DNA from: an uncultured Lachnospiraceae bacterium
GTDB lineage: Bacteria; Bacillota; Clostridia; Lachnospirales; Lachnospiraceae
Length of the DNA stretch: 64,000 bases
Assembly (NCBI GenBank): GCA_947164605.1
Contig: CAMUXE010000005.1
Span: 1 to 64,000, forward strand
Reading direction: 5' to 3'
Both the position numbers and the translations under genes were made by a program. Numbering within the stretch: position 1 is the stretch's first letter; every line of letters starts with the position of its first letter. The notes under the pieces are model-generated. The model was not told where the DNA came from. It saw only the letters and a list, made by a program, of their open reading frames with translations, and searched no databases. Positions 59,966 through 64,000 of the stretch are shown here, piece after piece.

Positions 59966-60850
59966 TTAATTTTCTTCTGCTATTAAGTCATCAATTATGA
60001 TGCTTTCATCTTCGATATATGCAATCTTAGGCATTACAGTGTTTTCTTTTTTTGCCTTTCTGAATGCATGTTTTTTTGTAACCTGTTCACTGTCATCGCT
60101 TCGTCCAATGTATTGGCTAATCTGAATCTGCATTGGATTCATCTGAAGGGCTGCAACAAAGCACGAATCATTGCCCGAACAGCCAGCAAATACATTACCT
60201 CTCAAATTGCCAAGAACAATAACATTGCCCTCAGTAATAATCTGGCCTCCAGGATTTACATCACCTATAACTATGACACTGCTTCTAGAATCAATAAGCT
60301 GTCCTGAGCGCAGTGTGCCATTGTAAAAATAAGCATCCTTGAAATCTGTTGATTCCATAGCATTCACAACAATCTGATCAGCATATTCAGGCTTCATGCC
60401 CATTTGAGTTCTATTTGAATCAGGAAGCGGCTGGTCCTCTGAAGCAACTTCGTATTCGGTCAGAGAAGCATTGGCCTCAGCAGGATATGCATCCTGACTA
60501 AGCTGCTCATTCTCTGCCGTATAAGCATTTTCCGCTGGCTGGCTGGCAAGTTTCATTGCCAAAGCCTCATTGTAGATGCTTAAGAACTTTTGATTTGCCT
60601 CCTCGCTGTTGTCAACAATGCCTATAATATTTACATCGCAAGACTCCTCAATCACTTCAATCAGAGTCTGCATTTCATCATCAGACAAGTCCTTGCCTGT
60701 AAACTCTATAGCCATATCTGCATTGCCAAAGAAGGCAGCATTTTTTGTAAACTTTTCTCTTACCCTGTTTTTTAGGTCATCAAAAGGAGTTTCGGAATCG
60801 AGTTTTAATGAAACTCCGTGCTTGTTACTCTTAATAACAACTGAATCCAT
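59966..60850 (-). CDS. minC: MinC, FtsZ assembly inhibitor
   Basis: The 294-residue protein has an N-terminal FtsZ-inhibiting domain (about 1-95), a linker rich in Glu/Pro/Asn (about 100-155) and a C-terminal beta-helix (LRSGQLIDSRSSVIVIGDVNPGGQI, GNVIVLGNLRGNVFAG). The linker and an acidic, Lys-rich tail make it longer than the 220-230 residues of many MinC proteins. ATG 60850 has GGGGAA upstream. It leads the minC-minD-minE cluster. Confidence 0.95.
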   Translation of the reverse strand: MDSVVIKSNKHGVSLKLDSETPFDDLKNRVREKFTKNAAFFGNADMAIEFTGKDLSDDEMQTLIEVIEESCDVNIIGIVDNSEEANQKFLSIYNEALAMKLASQPAENAYTAENEQLSQDAYPAEANASLTEYEVASEDQPLPDSNRTQMGMKPEYADQIVVNAMESTDFKDAYFYNGTLRSGQLIDSRSSVIVIGDVNPGGQIITEGNVIVLGNLRGNVFAGCSGNDSCFVAALQMNPMQIQISQYIGRSDDSEQVTKKHAFRKAKKENTVMPKIAYIEDESIIIDDLIAEEN

Positions 60851-60869
60851 ATTATTCCCCAATCATAAA

Positions 60870-63641
60870 TTAATTATTACTTGTGTCTCCTTCCAAGTGG
60901 AAGTATCTGTTAAGCACATCAGCTGTGAGATATGCAGCCTGTGAACCTGAATATCCATGAGGGATTGAAACCGCCATCGCAATCTCAGGATTATCATATG
61001 GTGCATAAGATATCATAAGAGCATGGTCGGCCTCAGATTTATTCTCCTGTGCTGTACCAGACTTAGCAGCAAATGTCATCTTAACCTTACCCAAGGCATT
61101 GTAAGTAGCTGGAACCAGACTCATACCATAATGAACTGTATTCCAGATTGACGGATTAATCTCAACCCTATTGGCCACTGTAGCGTGGTTGTCATAGATA
61201 AGATTTCCATCGTAATCTGTAACCTTGTCAATAAGGGTCAAATTATAGCAGGTTCCTGAATTAGCAACAGTATTTACATATCTTGCCAGGTTAACTGTTG
61301 AATACTGATGTGTACCCTGTCCAATAGCTGAAGCCAGCGCTTCATCTGTTGAAGCATGTGGGCTTCTCTCAGAAATCTCAATTCCAGACTTAGTAGCCAA
61401 GCCAAGTTCCTCAGCATACTTCTTGAGGACACTTGTAGCATATGTATTGTTGAATGAGCCATTTTTTCTTGTTGCAAGTCTATATCCTACGTTGAAGAAG
61501 AATACATTGCAGGAATCTCTAAGGGCTGTCGCCACATTTTCTGTTCCATGACCAGTTCTCAACCAACATCTAGGTGGAGGTGAAACCTCCTCAAAGGCAC
61601 CGTTACAGTTAAAACTTGAACCGTCTGAAATAACTCCAGTGTCAAGTCCGGCAATCGAAGTACATACCTTAAAGGTAGAGCCAGGAGCTGACTGAGCCTG
61701 AGTAGCCCAGTTGATAAGAGGTGTTGCCTTATCTTCATTCAGCTTCTTGTAGTAGTCCATATCTATAGAACCTGACAATTTGTTATTATCATAACTTGGA
61801 TATGCCACAAGAGCTATTACATCACCATCGTTGGGATTAGTGATTACGCATGAAGCTGCACATGGCTGCAGGGCAAGTTCTCCAGGTGTTAGGACATTAT
61901 TAGAGATACTGTTCTGAATAAAGTCGTATGAGCCAAGAGCTCCTGAACTCAAGGACTGATATGTTGCATCGTCATGAAGATATCCCTGTTCAAACAGGAG
62001 CATACAAACCTGTCTGCCTGAAATTGAACCCGAATTAATCATATACTTGTACATCTTCTTTTTGAAATTTTTATCAGTCTTTAAAGCGTCAAATATATAG
62101 CTTTTTAGTTCTTCATAGGCTTCATCAAGGCTTGAGTACTGATTGTCAGTTATTGATGACATATCAATCCAATTCTTGACAATAGCGTATCTCAAAAAGG
62201 CTTCCAAGCTGGTAGAATCGCCATCTGTCCAGTCCTTATAGGTTGAATCATTGCTGTCAACCTTTGAAGAATCAATAATCTTTTCAGCCTTTAACAAATC
62301 CTTATAGATATACCAGATATAAACCTTATCCTCATCATCGAGTGAGCCGTAAGCTGTTGGAGATGAGCCAAGTTCAGATTCTAGCATAGACATAACATTG
62401 TCATACTTATTGTTGAACTGATTAAAGACTTCCTTAGCTGTATTGGAGTCCATAGATTCAAGTTTGCCTATATCGACAAGATTGTTATCTATAAGGCCAA
62501 AATACACCTCATCAATCAAGATATAGATATTATCTATATCGCCGTTGGCGAGATAAGTAATCTTTGTTGAACCACTTGATAAGTGATCCAGAATAATCTT
62601 TCTCAAATTATTCTCGATAATATTATATATATCTTTTTGCAAATCCAAATCAATTGTCAGATAGACATCCTGACCTGCTTTTGAATCCGTCTGGTCTACA
62701 ACCTCTGTGATTCGGCCAACCGTATCAACATATACTGTCTTAGATCCCTTTTCTCCCGCAAGAACTGACTCCATAGATTTCTCTATACCAGCCTTTCCGA
62801 CGATATCATTGTTCTCATAAGTAGGATTGTCTTGTTTTAAGGTCTCAAGCTCAGATGATGAGACAGTACCTGTATAGCCAAGAATCTGCGAAGTATAGAT
62901 AGAATCTACATACTTTCTAACATACTGTTCTTCAACCGTCACGCCGACCAAATCGTAAGCGCCTTCAAGAATGGCGGCCACTGTCTCGTCAGAGACCTCA
63001 TTGGCTATAGTGAATTCGATATATCTATTATAGGAATTCGCTGACATTAAGACTCTCAGATTAAGTATCTCAAGTATATGACTTGGCTTTAAGGAGGTGT
63101 CAACTCCATACCTGTTAACTAAGTAATCTACGCTATCTTTAGCACTGGCATTTTTCTCCTCCTCAGTGAGTTCAGAGATACTAGTCTTTCCATAAATATC
63201 TCTCAAAAACCTGAGCAGGGAGCTGCCGCTGACATTGTATTCGTATTTATCATTTTCATATACGATTTGAAATTCATTGCTGAACTTATCATTTTTGCTT
63301 TCAATGATATTCAAAGTTGTCTCAATTGCGCCGTTAACCTTCTCATTCTTGACAGCATTGTTTGCGTACTTACCTGAATCGCTGATTTTTACAGCATGGG
63401 CAAGCTCGTTGTAGGCTAGAAGTTTTCCATTTTTATCAAAAATTCTTCCTCTTGTCGCCGCAACAGACTGAGTCATTTCAATCGAATCAGTAAGGCTTTG
63501 TACATAAGAACTTCCATTCATGATTTGAAGTGAGAAAATTCTATTGATCAAGACTATAAAAAGAAGGACAAAGGCCAAAACTAGAGGCACTAACCTAGAT
63601 TTTAAAAAATTAAGAATCAGATCCAGGAGATCTTGTAACAT
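60870..63641 (-). CDS. mrdA: Class B penicillin-binding protein (PBP2/MrdA type)
   Basis: The 923-residue protein has a membrane anchor (about 14-36), a dimerisation domain with ATRGRIFDKNGKLLAYNE, and a transpeptidase domain with STFK (PGSTFKVCTS), the SCN motif (RDSCNVFFF) and KSG (AAKSGTAQE). It is longer than the roughly 650-700 residues of typical class B PBPs because of a region of about 200 residues between the dimerisation and transpeptidase domains, rich in Asp, Tyr and Ser. Its start overlaps the mreD stop by 32 bases. It acts in side-wall growth with RodA. Confidence 0.93.
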   Translation of the reverse strand: MLQDLLDLILNFLKSRLVPLVLAFVLLFIVLINRIFSLQIMNGSSYVQSLTDSIEMTQSVAATRGRIFDKNGKLLAYNELAHAVKISDSGKYANNAVKNEKVNGAIETTLNIIESKNDKFSNEFQIVYENDKYEYNVSGSSLLRFLRDIYGKTSISELTEEEKNASAKDSVDYLVNRYGVDTSLKPSHILEILNLRVLMSANSYNRYIEFTIANEVSDETVAAILEGAYDLVGVTVEEQYVRKYVDSIYTSQILGYTGTVSSSELETLKQDNPTYENNDIVGKAGIEKSMESVLAGEKGSKTVYVDTVGRITEVVDQTDSKAGQDVYLTIDLDLQKDIYNIIENNLRKIILDHLSSGSTKITYLANGDIDNIYILIDEVYFGLIDNNLVDIGKLESMDSNTAKEVFNQFNNKYDNVMSMLESELGSSPTAYGSLDDEDKVYIWYIYKDLLKAEKIIDSSKVDSNDSTYKDWTDGDSTSLEAFLRYAIVKNWIDMSSITDNQYSSLDEAYEELKSYIFDALKTDKNFKKKMYKYMINSGSISGRQVCMLLFEQGYLHDDATYQSLSSGALGSYDFIQNSISNNVLTPGELALQPCAASCVITNPNDGDVIALVAYPSYDNNKLSGSIDMDYYKKLNEDKATPLINWATQAQSAPGSTFKVCTSIAGLDTGVISDGSSFNCNGAFEEVSPPPRCWLRTGHGTENVATALRDSCNVFFFNVGYRLATRKNGSFNNTYATSVLKKYAEELGLATKSGIEISERSPHASTDEALASAIGQGTHQYSTVNLARYVNTVANSGTCYNLTLIDKVTDYDGNLIYDNHATVANRVEINPSIWNTVHYGMSLVPATYNALGKVKMTFAAKSGTAQENKSEADHALMISYAPYDNPEIAMAVSIPHGYSGSQAAYLTADVLNRYFHLEGDTSNN

Positions 63642-64000
63642 ATGATTCACTCCTCTTTTCATGCCTTTCTTTCTTCTCAAACTTTTTATTTAAGAATCTA
63701 AAAGGCCAGAATAAAATTATCACACAGGAAGCTGTGTATATACATTCTGGAGCTATAAAGCGCTCAAAGAAGTATAAAAAGTCCAGCCTGTTGTGCAACA
63801 TAAAATTCCCCACATATGAAAAAGTTTCATAGAGCAAGTCAGTGATAAAAGTTATGATTAAAGGAATAAAAAAATTATTCTGTTCAAAGAGCTCATAAAA
63901 TATTCCACTCAGATAACCTGCCAAAGAAAATACCAAAGAAGAAAATCCTAAGAGCGATGATGCCTGTATATCGTAGAGTAAACCTGCGATAAAACCGACA
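63610..64000 (-). CDS. mreD: MreD, rod-shape protein (5' end outside window)
   Basis: The frame is open at the right window edge; 129 codons remain. The visible part has hydrophobic membrane segments (GFIAGLLYDIQA, LIITFITDLLYETF), typical of MreD, and a basic tail (FLNKKFEKKERHEKR). MreD with MreB and MreC organises side-wall synthesis. The gene ends 32 bases inside the start of the PBP2 gene, so the two are probably translationally coupled. mreB and mreC are probably just beyond the edge. Confidence 0.85.
   Translation of the reverse strand, partial: VGFIAGLLYDIQASSLLGFSSLVFSLAGYLSGIFYELFEQNNFFIPLIITFITDLLYETFSYVGNFMLHNRLDFLYFFERFIAPECIYTASCVIILFWPFRFLNKKFEKKERHEKRSESYVTRSPGSDS

Noticed and set aside
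1-64000. rRNA or tRNA genes and CRISPR arrays
   Set aside because: I looked for cloverleaf-like and rRNA-like stretches and for regularly spaced repeats in all intergenic gaps and saw none.

Overview
The window looks like a chromosomal housekeeping region of a low-GC Gram-positive anaerobe, most likely a member of the Lachnospiraceae (Clostridia). The evidence is the AT-rich sequence, strong AGGAGG ribosome-binding sites, Firmicutes gene orders (rplU-prp-rpmA-obg; plsX-acpP-rnc-smc-ftsY; rplS-rbgA-rnhB-ylqG-ylqH), an L27 with the cleavable Firmicutes leader plus its protease Prp, acetate fermentation genes (pta-ackA), minCDE next to mreD/PBP2/rodA, and a secreted protein with a dockerin. The genus cannot be fixed from sequence alone. 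Almost all genes are on the minus strand; only lexA, tmcAL and one membrane-anchored protein gene are on the plus strand. I saw no rRNA, tRNA or CRISPR array.

Layout in plus coordinates (transcription mostly runs right to left). 1-1291: the start of a VirD4/TraG-like protein that appears to have lost its ATPase motifs and carries an Ala/Gln/Pro/Lys tandem repeat. 1528-4165: a DEAD-box helicase, then a divergent SOS pair (LysM protein / lexA) with three LexA-box candidates between them. 4208-8538: rsfS-yqeK-nadD-yhbY-obg and the rplU-prp-rpmA ribosomal operon. 8547-10531: a broken MATE transporter and ilvA. 10653-21146: ftsY, smc, rnc, acpP, plsX, a secreted DUF4874/DUF4832-type dockerin protein, rpmF and yceD. 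21172-24975: ackA and pta, facing away from tmcAL. 24976-25251: the truncated 5' end of a group IIC intron sitting just behind the his terminator. 25264-31573: hisZGDBAI preceded by a PAS/degenerate-GGDEF protein gene. 31600-40376: recU, pseudouridine synthase, RsmF-like methylase, coiled-coil protein, coaD, rsmD, gpsA, plsY, der. 41438-47319: alarmone synthetase, yraN, flagellar-type remnants ylqH/ylqG, rnhB, rbgA, lepB, a structured repeat element, rplS. 47437-50813: an operon of a tyrosine recombinase, a YkuD pseudoenzyme, a cytidylate-kinase-like protein and an unknown protein. 50882-64000: rluD-type synthase, lspA, aroB, then a division/elongation block (sepF, yggS, HlyD-like protein, degenerate methylglyoxal synthase, rodA, minE, minD, minC, PBP2, mreD).

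Together the genes cover ribosome assembly and translation, chromosome segregation and repair, phospholipid and histidine synthesis, acetate metabolism, and control of cell shape and division. The most unusual points are several family members that kept the fold but lost their key residues (VirD4-like protein, YkuD-like protein lacking both catalytic His and Cys, methylglyoxal-synthase-like protein, GGDEF-like protein), low-complexity tails on FtsY and MinE, the group IIC intron remnant, a palindromic repeat element upstream of lepB, and a perfect 20-bp palindrome over the prp start codon. I did not find a complete, clearly novel multi-gene system; the best candidate is the four-gene operon at 47437-50813.
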